Source: Tubiluchus corallicola (Eukaryota; Priapulida; Priapulimorpha; Priapulimorphida; Tubiluchidae). From it: 64,000 nt of DNA. Location: contig JAQGDQ010000006.1 in assembly GCA_030141605.1 (NCBI GenBank), positions 846,501 through 910,500 on the forward strand. Reading direction: 5' to 3'. This document shows, piece by piece, positions 54,201 through 64,000 of this stretch; the first letter of the stretch is position 1; every line of letters starts with the position of its first letter. Below the pieces are notes generated by a model, which had not been told where the DNA came from, ran no database searches, and saw nothing but the letters and a program-made list of their open reading frames with translations. Made by a program: the position numbers and the translations under genes.

Positions 54201-57200
54201 GAACTAGGTAAGATGCTAACAAGCTAGTAAACTGTTAGTGTTACAGTAGTTGGGGCTGCGAGGCATTGTCAAGTGTACACAAACGCGTTGTCTGGTACAC
54301 TTAACCTTTGACCTTTTCACGCTAGAACTGTGAAAAGGCTTGTTAAATAACAACGTTTGAGTAATTGTATTAAATGCAGAACAATGCTTATGCTTACTGC
54401 TAAAGACATGACAGAATTACACACACTGTAGATACACAGCTTTGACAGTTTATAATGCAAATACTGGAGATCATATTACAACTCCAGTAATCTGCGTCAA
54501 TTGAAAATCTTCCAAAAATTAATCATTTTTAATAACTTCGCCTGAACTAGGGGTGATTTGTTTTTTTTAGTTTGAACTCGATACAAAACCTGACACCGTA
54601 AATTTGAAAAATTAAACCCTTCAATTACAGTTGTTCTTCATCATTAAAACTTTTGAAACATCATGCAGTTACGACAATTCAACTGTAACCTCCACACTCA
54701 ACTTTCTAAAATTGCTATAGTTTTTACCATAGAAACAAAATCAAGCAATACACATAATCACAATACAAATTACTATTACTGATTCGAAGTTACTAATTCA
54801 TAATTTATTCGAAAGTCTTTAATAACTGAAGCTGAATTTGATTAAAAATTTTGAAATTAGGTTTAATTCAAATTCAAAAGCTAAAAATTAGATTTCTTTG
54901 TGCATCGTCTTACCACTAGTAGGACACTTATCACTGTTAAGTTAGAAATAGTTACCCGAAGATATCCAGTTACAGGAATTTTTAAAGCTGATCCTATTTC
55001 CAAGTTCACCTTCCATGGAGAAGGTCTCACCATACGAGTTTGGAAAAAGCTCAATGCTGGCAATGCTTGGCTATTGAAGAAAAAACATTTAGACACAACT
55101 TAAAGAATTAGAACTCAATTAAGAAACTAAAAAATGAATGATAAAATTAACGGGAATACTCCTCATGATGTTTTTCAAGAAATACAAACCCAGCTGGCTC
55201 CATCTTCTACTAACATAAACCAAAACAATAAACAAGCATTATTAAAATGAAAACAAAACAAGACAACTTACAAATTACGATATAAATTGAAAAAGTGATA
55301 GAATTTACCACATAAATTTTCAAATTAAATTACCAAAAAAAAATTAATAGAGTCAATACCTAAAAGAGTAACATTCACCGTCTACAGCAACAAGCATTTG
55401 CTTCAAAAGTTTCTCTCCTGCCAGCTGTTGTGCAGTTTTTTCTTTAGTACAATTTACAACTGAATTAGCAGCTCTATTAGGATCATTACTTCCCCTCAGG
55501 TTCCCATCACCATCTTCAAGTTCTGAATCATTTAAGTCCAGCTGCAGATTTGGCCCACTAATAACATATTAGAAACCAGAAACATTGAAACTTCTACAGA
55601 GAATACGTGAGAAGAGAATTATGCTAGAATAAGAAACAATAGCCAAAAAATGAGAAATGGTACACAGTGACAGTTCCACACCAAACTGTGTAAAAAACTG
55701 ACAGTAATCCAAGGCAGAGTCACAGTATAATAGCAACACTACGTGGTTTTAATTTGTAATTATTTAGAATGCATTTTTGCAATTTTACAACTACATTCAT
55801 GTCTCCCTGTTTTCTCTGGAAACGTTAGATAAAAGTCAAATTTCATGACACAATAATGCCAATTAAGCTTATGAATTACGGTAATTAAAGAAGTTCATTA
55901 AGAAGGAATTGTACTTTCATAAGGAAGTCAAATATCTGACAATTTCAATACTTGCAAACATTTTAATTTTTTTATCTTGAGCAGTACTATCGGGTAGCAA
56001 ATTTTCATTACATTTTACAATTTTAGACATCTGTTATAAGCAGAAGAAAATGACATAAGCTTAGTCATTAATTGGCCGCTATCCTGATTTCTTAAAAGCT
56101 TTTACAACAAAACTTTTTTGCAACTTTATGTAATGCTGGCTTATGCAAAAAGCCTTTTCCTATAGCATGATACATACATAACGTTTAGTTCAATTTGAGC
56201 ATCTTTCATTCCTTGTTGGATAACATCTACTTGATCTTCATCAAATTCACCTCCCAAGTCGGTGAACAGAATAATGCGTTTAGTTGCAAATTTCTTCCCT
56301 CTAAAAACACATTTTTCACAGTTTGATTAATGATGAAGCAATTAGTTTTGAGAATGATTTTCATTGTTTTTGTTCTCTTAGGCAATTTGTCAACATTTAA
56401 TTGTTTATTTCACAAACTTACCAGAAATGACTACGTATACTATTTACGAATAAAAGCTATTGGGAAGAGCACACCAGCAACATAACTTTACTCCATTTTA
56501 CCCCATGCTAAGCTTTGTGAGATAAGCGTGCAGCTGGTGTGCACTAGTAGTATGAAATTAAAAAGCACTAAGGCAGGTGCTAGATAAAGCTGTATATAAT
56601 CTGTAAGGCATAACACGTACGAAGGCACCTCATAAAAAATAAACGCATGCTGATCAATAATCTCTGTCACACAGATAATTCATTTGCAGTGTTCTGCCTA
56701 TATGGGTTGTCTACCATAAAACGTGACCTATAATCCATAGAAGGCTTCTTGCAAGTCATTTTGGGCAGCTCATATGGTCACCTTATTGCAAAATAAATTT
56801 GGCCATTAATTTCATTTGCTTTATGTGTCTTTGCTCATTGCTAATGCGTTACGTGCGTATTTGTAAATTTTACGGTACACACTTCATTTATATTATAAGA
56901 TTCCATAATGTGATAATCTCATAAACATTAAAAAGCCATTTTTTGCACCAACGTTTTACTAATACTGCAATTAGACATGTGCCCATTATTATGATTTATA
57001 TAATGAAACATATTTTTAACTAAATTACTTAGATGTTCACGAATAAAATTTACAATAAATATACAAATGTTCGACAACAAGCCGTTCTATACGACCATAC
57101 TACACACATTATACAGAACTATACGTGAACCCTTAACAGAACTTTTCGAACCATAAATTTGGAGGTTTACACTGAGGATTTTCCATTATAAGCCCAGGGA

Positions 57201-59453
57201 ACATTGTAGACAAGTGTGATTTCAGTTACTGTACTAAGTGTCCAATGAACACCATTATACTAAATTTTATTAATGTACGTTATGGCTTAGTACCATGAAT
57301 GGTCATAGTGATCTTTTTCATCTATAATGAAATATTTTGTTCAATATGCTTTTCAAAATTGTTTTAAATTATTTTGTTTAACAAAAATATTTTGTATATA
57401 CAGGCCCAATCTATTCTCTTAAAAAGCCATCAATATAATTATTTATCTCAATGTAATTAACAACAACTCTTTTGCTTTCCTAGATTTGTAGTAAATTGTT
57501 CAACCTGGTGTTATGCACTATAGTATGCAATCATCTGTATGTGCATAAATTAAACAAAATGAATGGAGGAACACTCTGGTATAGCTCAAAAGTTTTCATA
57601 CCTGTTGAATGCTTAAAATGTTGTTATGAAATATCAATTGTCCTTCACATTGCTTGTGTTAGTCTGGTCACATTGTTTGTTTCGGCTATTGTTTTTTAAT
57701 TCACTGGCGCATTGTGTAAAATAATGTATCTGGTACTGGATCCACTACTTGAATCATTTATATCAAGAAAACTAACATGCTACTGCAGGAAATTATTGAT
57801 TCACACTTCCCTCAAAGCACTGATTGCATCAAAACTCCTTACTATTTACACATAGCAAGTAACATACTGCGAATTATGTCAAATTACTTATAGAAGATGG
57901 AAGATGCCTTATGACTTACAGATTATGGATTACAGTTTGCTCCTCATGCCTTTCTCTGTGTGACATGGGTCTAATTTTAATAAGTTTTATAGTTGCATTT
58001 TATTATGCATAACAGAACTGATTTATTACAGTTAAATGTTTTAACTGCAATCCATATTTTAACGGAATTTGAAAATATAGCTTGGCTGTAATATTGTTAT
58101 CTAGCTCTAATAAACGGATTGTACACACACAAAAAGTCAAATTTAAATTGCAAAGAAAGTTAAAGAAAAACAGTGAAAACCCAAAAAAACAGTTGTCACA
58201 GTTCTTGAATTGCAGAAACATTTTAAATGTAACTTACACAGTGGTTGTTACCAACAAATCCATCGACACCAGTAATGCATCCAAGACTATTTTTCTGTTA
58301 AGAATAACATGAACAACAAAAATAATTTTGAAATTTAAACTTGTAAGTACAAGGATAATGCAGAGCAAATTTCCAATGTGTTTTTAGAAAACTGTGAATA
58401 AGGTGCAAGAGAGCAAACATTTTTATTGTTAAGGATACAGTCAGCTGACATGTTACTTGGCTCTATATTATTATGCAAATACTGAAAAAGTGCAAAATCA
58501 GGAAGAGACAACGTTGATGCCACAGTGATGTTTTGATATTGATCACCTTCTGCAAGATTATTGGCTGTACCAGGAGTTCCAAATAACACTAATGCAATCT
58601 CATCTTTCTGTTCTGCAAATATCTGAACAGAGACATACAAAAGTTAGTAATAATGAAATTAATACAGTTATGTATACAATAATCCATGACGTCTCAAACT
58701 AGCAGATGCAGCTTCACTTTTGGCTTATTAACAAATTACATCTGCAAACTGATAAGTATTTTATATTTCAAAGTTGTACAATGTTAAAATTTTATAAATT
58801 ATGTGGGCATTGGGCTTTAGGTATTACACTGTATCACAGTCTTGCCGTTTCTCACCCATATCAATACAGAAACAAAATAATATTTTTAATTGCTCAACTT
58901 TCTGCACCACTAAATTAAGAGAAGTGAAAAAATATTTCCTTTCCTCACAAGATTATAAAATGTCACCTTATAAGATAAGGTACACCACTACACCACTCCA
59001 TCAATACCTGCACGTACCAATGCTAACACAAACGGGCAGTTTCGACATTTGCAAGAATATTTCTCACATACCTTTCTTTGCAAAATCATGCTAATAGCAG
59101 AGACACTGGTCTGAAGTGATGTAGTACTTCCAGCAGGACCTTGACTCATCGAAGGACCAACATCTAAACAAAACACTATAGCTTCCTGAAATAAAATTAT
59201 TAAGTTCTGTTACGAACAGTTTAATGATACAGGAATACATTTACTAAATAACAAAATAAATGTGACCTTTACACATAATACTGTTGACATGATATTAGCA
59301 TTTTTTGAATAAAATGCAGAAAAGGCTGGCACTGTTACACTGCGCAAGGAGACAACATTCTCTCTTTTACACTTTAACAATAAAAATAAAGATACTAATT
59401 TAAAATTATTTACATAACAACAATTTAATGATGCTTACCTTATTGGCTGCCAT
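39231..59453 (-). CDS. XRCC5: Ku80 (XRCC5) orthologue, complete, 21 exons, 732 aa
   Basis: Minus-strand exons: 59453-59439, 59185-59072, 58622-58439, 58286-58238, 56300-56178, 55557-55360, 55070-54956, 53928-53793, 53559-53447, 53177-53121, 52195-52058, 48533-48443, 48048-47988, 47802-47727, 47464-47268, 46812-46716, 44956-44884, 43873-43761, 40241-40148, 40016-39877, 39245-39231. The sum is 2199 nt and every phase fits. Domains: N-terminal vWA-like (FCLDVGPSMSQ, DEIALVLFGT, GDQYQNITV, ADFLDALLVSMD, ILFTDLGGEF); DNA-ring core (YGSTLVPFSKID, SGKCLAVLGF, DMVAIVRYAY, FLPFMEDIRQF); helical arm (LQHRALNPTDPLPELP); C-terminal globular domain (ECLHCIR, VFNDFL, FWQEVLK); and an acidic tail DDL-LDMM. 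Ku80 pairs with Ku70 to encircle broken DNA ends and start non-homologous end joining in the nucleus. Intron 3 looks U12-type and intron 12 is GC-AG. Large introns 5, 11 and 18 carry repeats. Confidence 0.96.
40867..40920. repeat. GAT-rich trinucleotide repeat
   Basis: Two GATGATGAT runs separated by ACAACGAAGAA, in XRCC5 intron 18. Confidence 0.85.
41225..43661 (-). mobile_element. Decayed pogo/Tigger-type DNA transposon, 2437 bp
   Basis: Terminal inverted repeats: left CTGTATAATTCG, right the reverse complement of CAGTATAATCCC. GTTATAACnn-type repeats follow inside both ends (for example CTCGTTATAGCC and CTCGTTATAACC). TA precedes the left end; the right flank reads CA, a mutated TA. The 2.4-kb size and terminal motif match Tigger. 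A fragmented transposase lies inside on the minus strand. Located in XRCC5 intron 18, in the same orientation as the gene. Confidence 0.8.
42100..43180 (-). pseudogene. pogo/Tigger (CENPB/DDE_1) transposase, degenerate
   Basis: Minus-strand fragments in order: a helix-turn-helix CENPB-like region (KSTFEDVEDALFICLKDVQ, GPLLKEKV, GWLDYFKKCKGV); the start of the DDE domain (KKIFLMQTKLISFS region, RLTVIAANMTDTKKLL); and NKKAWMTGEIFQEWF with PWDMEIIQYFEVHHRKR. The expected N(A/V)DET motif reads as LMQTKL in a shifted frame, so a catalytic block is damaged. At least three frame changes separate the pieces. Non-functional. Confidence 0.75.
45470..46290. repeat. Pair of diverged direct repeats about 680 bp apart
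   Basis: Roughly 45470-45610 and 46150-46290 align: both start TTAATTTTGCTG, share AATGACTGCA, and end in a TATCARACRAAAAGT-like stretch. The second copy also shares TTTTTCAAATC further on. Family unknown. In XRCC5 intron 16. Confidence 0.55.
48049..48442 (-). promoter_or_regulatory. XRCC5 intron 12, GC-AG type
   Basis: Exon 12 ends CCTACAG and the intron begins GCATGA. No GT donor exists nearby that keeps the frame. The acceptor ATTATAG before GTGAGCAACTAG fits phase 1 exactly (Pro-Thr-Gly-Glu-Gln). Confidence 0.72.
49250..49432. repeat. Possible MITE with imperfect inverted ends
   Basis: Begins AAAGTCACAGGAAAAAAAATCA and ends with an imperfect reverse complement (GTGAATTTTTTCTC, then ATCTGTGACATTTT). 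The interior is TAGGTTAAAGTTAAGG followed by GGGTTAGGG. In XRCC5 intron 11. Confidence 0.4.
50400..51010 (-). mobile_element. Possible retroelement remnant in XRCC5 intron 11
   Basis: A GC-richer island in an AT-rich intron. Minus-strand fragments such as RLAVDRTDTSWLTQVRHL and QWKRLVWFG loosely recall the C-terminal end of LINE polymerases, but with many stops. I cannot assign a family. Confidence 0.3.
52445..52590 (+). repeat. tRNA-derived SINE copy (degenerate)
   Basis: Carries the box-B-like TTCGATTGTCGCTTTGAGG followed by CTGTTTACCTCATACAGG, the same body as the copy at 25900-26105, and ends with GGTTCAATGGCTC as in the 21-kb copy. In XRCC5 intron 10. Confidence 0.6.
53988..54341. mobile_element. 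MITE of about 354 bp
   Basis: Outer arms AAGCCTTTTCACA and TGTGAAAAGGCTT are exact inverse copies. Further in, GGTCAAAAGTTAAGTGTACCA faces TGGTACACTTAACCTTTGACC. Flanks are TTAAT and GTTAAATAA, so the target duplication is unclear. No ORF. In XRCC5 intron 7. Confidence 0.7.
58287..58438 (-). promoter_or_regulatory. XRCC5 intron 3, probable U12-type (minor spliceosome)
   Basis: The donor reads GTATCCTTAAC, close to the U12 consensus (G/A)TATCCTTT. TTCTTAAC lies just before the acceptor, matching the U12 branch site, and its branch A is 11 nt from the terminal ATAG. Splicing there restores ...SADF-LDALLVSMD in frame, exactly as Ku80 requires. The alternative AG right after the branch site breaks the frame. 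The intron is 152 nt. Confidence 0.85.
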
Positions 59454-60760
59454 ACTGATTTATCCCCCCTCTCAGGTGTCACAACTTTGCACAGCTTAAA
59501 TGAACCAGTATGCACCCCTGCTGGTTAATAAGCAAGTGTTACTAAATTATTTCGCAAGTGCGTCCGTAACTACAGCTTGCCATGAACTTCAGTCATGACC
59601 TACAAAAAAAGGGAAAATGCACTAAGCAGATAGATGACTTTAATCGTTTCACAGGTTACTAGCATAAAAATTTAAATTTCTTGCTGTGTATATTGTTCTT
59701 ACATAGACTCATTTGTATGTCTCTAAACTCAAGGAGCCTCGCACTCACCTAGACTGCAATTGCACAAACACTCTAAGACAAATATTGATGAAGAAATTAC
59801 CGTGGGAAATATTGTCAATAAAGGATGTCTATTGCAACGCCCTTTATTCTTCTCAGCAGTTGTGCATTTGTTTGCACAAGATCTTCGGCTTGAACTCCTC
59901 TTTTGCTTAAATGATCAAATCTTCACATACAAATAGGTGGTCTGTTGGGTCCCTTTCCTTCGTATACTTATCTCATAGCTCATTTTCCAATATTATTTTT
60001 TCTCACATATTTGAGCAAATAAACTGAATTTAATTGAATTGAAATCTCTGAAGTATTCAAATGCGTAAAAGTTGAGATATTTTAAACATATCTGTATAAT
60101 TATATATTGCATAAAGTATAATTTATTAATTGTTTTCTCTTTTAATTTTATAGGCTTTGTGCTTCACATATTTATAAGTTTGGATAGTACTAGTCCCCAT
60201 CTGTACAAGACACCTAAGTCGGCAACACCTCCAATCTCCACAGAAGAAGAAATCGGCATTACAGCAGCAAACTTTGATCATAATTCTTTTATAACTCATT
60301 CATTTTTATTCTTTATAAACATTTATTCAAATAGCTGAAACAAATACTACTCAAGTCATTTTTTTCCTTTTCTTTCATTACTGAAAAATACAGCATTTGA
60401 TTTTATACCTGTGTACATCTTTTCAATTAGTTGGCTTCAATTATACAAAAAAACTTTAATTATTATTATTATTACTGTCACTGAAAATAACGTTTTGCAC
60501 AAAGCCTATATGAATTAATTTTATATGTATGCACTATTTGATATGTGTACTGTATTATGTTTTGCCAATGTACAGTACATGTACTTGAGCAATAAAATGA
60601 ATTATCATTTTTATTCGATCCTTTGTAATTATTTTTTACTAATGCTGGCCCAACTCTACTCACATAGCTAAACACTGCTTATCATTTACAATTATAGAAT
60701 AGCCATACCTACTTAATCTCACCATGCTCAACTGCACGCTGATATTCCTAGGCTAGAACA
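59454..60760. other. Intergenic segment upstream of XRCC5
   Basis: Should contain the Ku80 promoter and 5' UTR. A plus-strand ORF near 60170-60335 (DSTSPHLYKTPKSA) follows an acceptor-like TTTTATAG, and AATAAA lies at about 60590. No family is recognisable and no donor follows, so a gene cannot be supported. An ATT repeat lies near 60464-60475. Confidence 0.4.
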
Positions 60761-60765
60761 GAAGT

Positions 60766-61646
60766 TGTTGGGAGCCGTTTGGACCACTGCGCCAAGTAGA
60801 CCACTTGATGCGCTAAAAGTAGTGTCCTACATGGGCAGCCCAAGTAGGACACTAGCGATTTTTGTCGAGAAACTTGCTCTGGCAAAACTTGTTTCCAGTT
60901 TATATTACCATTGTTTATAAGTATTGTTATGACATAATAAAGCATAAAACAAAATTTCTTTTAGAAATGGATATTCCTTGGCAATTTACAAATGCATTTC
61001 TTACAATAATTTCATCATTATGATTAACTCCTTTAATATATCATAACATTAAACCTAGTATCTAATGCTTTAAAGAGAGAAATTCTGCACACAGTTATTA
61101 CAGAAATAATTGCAAATTTAAAAATGAGACAGATGTTGCTAAGCCTTCACAACACCAAAAAGTAATTTTTAACATTTAAGAAAAGCAAGGATAATTAGTT
61201 TTAATATTATCAGTAGTATTGTAACATGTAGGGCACTGTCCTACATGGCTCGCTAGCCCATGTAGGACACATAGATCGCTAGAACGTTTACTTATAAGAA
61301 AACAATTATTTGCCCAAGAGGTAGTGAAACGGATCACCTGTTTGTGAAGTGAGACAAAATCAAAAATGATATACCTTAAACAAATGTTGAATTCGCAAAA
61401 AAGTGAGGTTTTTTCACTTCAACAACATTAATATCGAAACCAAATTTAATATTGTCCGTTCTACCAGCTCAGAATAAAATTCTTTTATTTTATTAGATGT
61501 ATAATAAATTATTCAACGTGTATTAACGTTTTTAATTATTATTATTACATAAACAAGCACAACGGACGATGTACCGCGGTCTACTTAGGCTAGCCCAAGT
61601 AGACCAATTGGTCTACTTGGCGCAGTGGTCCAAACGGCTCCCAACA
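60766..61646. mobile_element. Non-autonomous DNA transposon, 881 bp, 38-bp perfect inverted ends
   Basis: TGTTGGGAGCCGTTTGGACC and the following 18 bp are exactly inverted at 61609-61646. GAAGT flanks both sides (60761-60765 and 61647-61651) as a 5-bp target duplication. Inside are palindromes built on one word: AGTGTCCTAC/GTAGGACACT (60821-60853), TGTCCTACATGG/CCATGTAGGACA (61237-61269) and GGTCTACTT/AAGTAGACC (about 61579-61605). No coding capacity. Superfamily unresolved. Confidence 0.85.
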
Positions 61647-61651
61647 GAAGT

Positions 61652-62450
61652 ACATGTATCGGAAAAGGTGTAATTGTAATATGGGAAATCCCAAAATGCT
61701 TGGAAACCAGCACAAAACGTAGCAAGTTTTGTCATACTGCTAACAGGGATTGCTAAAAGAAAGTAAAACAACGAAATTATTTTTTTAAAACGGATTTAGC
61801 TATGCCCAGGTAACAGAAGTAATATTAAATTGTAAGACATGAGCTTTAAGCTCACGTCAAGAAAGCATTGATCTAGGCAATTGATAAGCTGTGCTTACCT
61901 CCTTTATTATAGTTTAACGAATTATTGGTAATTGTTTAGGCAAGTTAATATGCACATTTTTGAGCAAAAGTTATTAAAATATGTGTAGAAACTCATTACT
62001 CAGACACGATTTCACATCCCTGAAATTGACAGGTTTGATTGGGCGTCATCTAATTTACTTCCTTACTTAGGCGAAGGAATTATGCACTAGCTATTTCTCT
62101 ATACTAACTAATACTATATATAGTAATACTATATAGTAATATAGTACTAAGTTACTTAAGTACTAAAAAAAATTACAGGCGTTCTTTTATTCTGTGTGCT
62201 GTTTTACCCGTGGTTTCCGGCAGGGCGAAGATGTAATTAAGGCTTACTCAACGAGTTAGAAAGAAGAATAAGGCCTAACAGCCCATTAAGTGAAAGGTGA
62301 GAGGAAAAAGTAAGCAGCTGTAAGTAAGTATGCACACATAGGCTTTATGCTTTGTAGATAGGCGCACTACATTTAAACTGAAAATTCGTTAAAAAATTAA
62401 TAATTAAAAGCATAAAAGTTAGGAAGTTAAACAAAAACTAAAAAGAAAAA
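61652..62450. other. Intergenic segment, no gene seen
   Basis: AT-rich sequence with an imperfect TACTATATAGTA-type palindromic stretch near 62100-62150. Nothing else I can support. Confidence 0.5.
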
Positions 62451-64000
62451 TTAAGGAAATGAACTAAATAGAGATTGCAATTGACAAACAAATGACAGAA
62501 GAAGAAAAATACGAGAAATGAAGAAAATCGGATAACAGAAAGACGGATAGTTTGGGAGACCATAGAGTGAACATTGATGTGGCTGGAATAGAACTAGTAC
62601 GATTAGATAGAACAGAAGAAGAGAACATAAGAGTATTAGATGGTAGGGAGCAGGAGAATAGTGATAATTGCAACATATGTGAAAGCAGGTACACAGAACA
62701 GGACATGATCCAGTGTTATGTGTAAAAATTGGGTACATAATAAATGCCCACGATTACCGATGTATCAATTTGTAATCCTGCAAAGGGTAAAAAAGAGAAA
62801 GTTTACATGTGAACATTGTGCAGCTAGTAAGTATGGAGTTGAAATTGACAGCGAAAGCATGGATGTAGAAACAACAAAAGGCCAATTTAAAGAATTACAA
62901 AAACAACTAAAAACAGTGTCAAGTGAGAATATGATCATAGGCACAAAACTCGGAGCTCAAAAAGCTGAAATAGCACAACTGGTAAACAAAATAAGGGTGC
63001 TAGATGCAGGAAAAGAAAAAGGATAAAAAGAGAGTGCAGAAGCCACTAGAAAACTAAGGTGATGTAACAAGAAGTAGTAGATTTTAAGAATAGACATGAA
63101 GGTAAAGAAGCTGAACTGAAGAGGACTCACGATCAATGCATTGAGCTAGAAGAAAAATACAAAGTAAAAAGTGCTGAAGTATTTGAACATAGACGAGCAA
63201 TATCAAATCTCGATGAACATCTAGAGCAGGTCAAAATGGCAAATGAATATTTAGAAATGCAAAACAGTCAGATGAAACGTGAGCCGAAATAAAATGTAAA
63301 GGAAGATGAAAGGAGTTAACTAAAAGAGAGTGACACCAGAAATCATTATCAAAAAAGTGTAGAAAATGGAAAGATCAGTAGGGAGTTAAGTGTTTAAGAA
63401 ATATGCGATGACAATAAGGTAAGTGAAAATAAGGCAAAAACGGATGATGGTGATAAAAGAGATAAGAAGCAAAAGTTGTGTTGGAGTATGACAAGATACA
63501 CGTACTGTAAGTATGAAAGCAAACGTCATTTCAGGCACTACTTTTTGCCCGAAAAAAACAAAATGTAAATGAGAGAAAAGGGTACACTTGGAGGGGAAGA
63601 TCAGAAGAAGACAAATCCTTGTGTAAGAATTTCGATAGAGGATTCGATATATGATGTGCATCATGTAAATCTATATCATCAAGAAGATGTAGATTTAGAC
63701 ACAAATACACAGAATATGAAATGCGTGTAATGCAACAAAGAGACAACATGCAAATAAATGATAGAAACAGAAGAGAATATGAAGAAAATTATGACAGTGC
63801 AGAATATGAGACGCAGAAAAAGCTACCATCAGAAATGTAGAAACACAAGAGAGAGTAGTGATGGCAAAAAATAGACAATATCCAGTACCATCAGATATAT
63901 GAAATGATTGCAATTACAGAAGTGAATTTTTTATTGCAACGAATGAACACAGTAGAGGAATGGATACAAAACAGAGGACTTTGGGATTATGCAAGTCAGT
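62450..64000 (+). mobile_element. Decayed retroelement ORF1-like region: PHD finger, coiled coil, CCCH-like fingers (cut by window end)
   Basis: From about 62550 a frame with CNICESRYTEQDMIQC meets a second frame (from 62716) with CKNWVHNKCPRL and CEHC. Together these supply the cysteine/histidine pattern of a PHD finger, split by a one-base shift. A predicted coiled coil follows (KELQKQLKTVSSEN; ELEEKYKVKSAEVFEHRR). Near 63.48-63.70 kb, C/H-rich pieces (CWSMTRYTYCKYESKRHFRH; CRFRHKY) resemble CCCH fingers. Many stops show it is dead. PHD plus coiled coil plus zinc knuckles suits ORF1/gag of a non-LTR element; no polymerase lies within the window to confirm this. Confidence 0.55.

Noticed and set aside
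55170-55215. Minus-strand exon-like segment between Ku80 exons 6 and 7
   Set aside because: Direct joining of 55360 to 55070 gives a gap-free match to the Ku80 family; an extra exon would insert unrelated residues.

Overview
The window is metazoan nuclear DNA. It is AT-rich and intron-rich, with GT-AG splicing, long introns and many remnants of eukaryotic transposable elements. I rebuilt three conserved animal genes exon by exon from splice sites, reading phase and family motifs. Two are complete and one runs off the left edge. The density of introns, and a Ku80 whose total length (732 aa) equals the human protein, suggest an invertebrate with slowly evolving gene structures. I cannot name the phylum from this sequence.

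Layout. (1) 369-11005, minus strand: the 5' part (9 exons, 407 full codons) of an ADAM17/TACE-type membrane metalloprotease. The window ends exactly inside its zinc-binding motif. Its 4.9-kb intron 5 contains a 3.0-kb P-element/THAP9-like DNA transposon (3796-6822) with 70-bp terminal inverted repeats and a transposase gene broken by one frameshift. (2) About 11.0-17.6 kb: a divergent intergenic interval holding a minus-strand LINE reverse-transcriptase remnant (about 12.1-13.1 kb) and a plus-strand retroelement C-terminal remnant (about 14.25-15.46 kb). (3) 17621-37220, plus strand: a complete 19-exon SPAG1 orthologue (1177 aa), with three TPR clusters, a C-terminal RPAP3-type domain and an unusual 1.09-kb exon coding a disordered linker. 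(4) 37.2-39.2 kb: a tail-to-tail intergenic gap with poly(A) signals on both strands. (5) 39231-59453, minus strand: a complete 21-exon XRCC5/Ku80 orthologue. It has a probable U12-type intron, a GC-AG intron and a 15-bp last exon completing the acidic C-terminal tail. A decayed pogo/Tigger transposon sits in its intron 18. (6) 59.5-64.0 kb: no host gene recognised. There is an 881-bp non-autonomous DNA transposon with perfect 38-bp inverted repeats and 5-bp target duplications, then a decayed retroelement ORF1-like region (PHD finger, coiled coil, CCCH-like fingers) cut by the window edge.

The three host genes act in separate processes: ectodomain shedding, assembly of axonemal dynein arms, and non-homologous end joining. 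Nothing in the sequence suggests they form a functional unit. The repeat load is varied: P, pogo/Tigger and its non-autonomous relatives, a tRNA-derived SINE family with three copies, several MITEs and at least three retroelement remnants. Nearly all of it lies in introns or between genes, and no insertion interrupts a coding exon. The least ordinary signals are the U12-type intron of Ku80, the P-like element with its single frameshift, the palindromic 881-bp element and the large SPAG1 linker exon.
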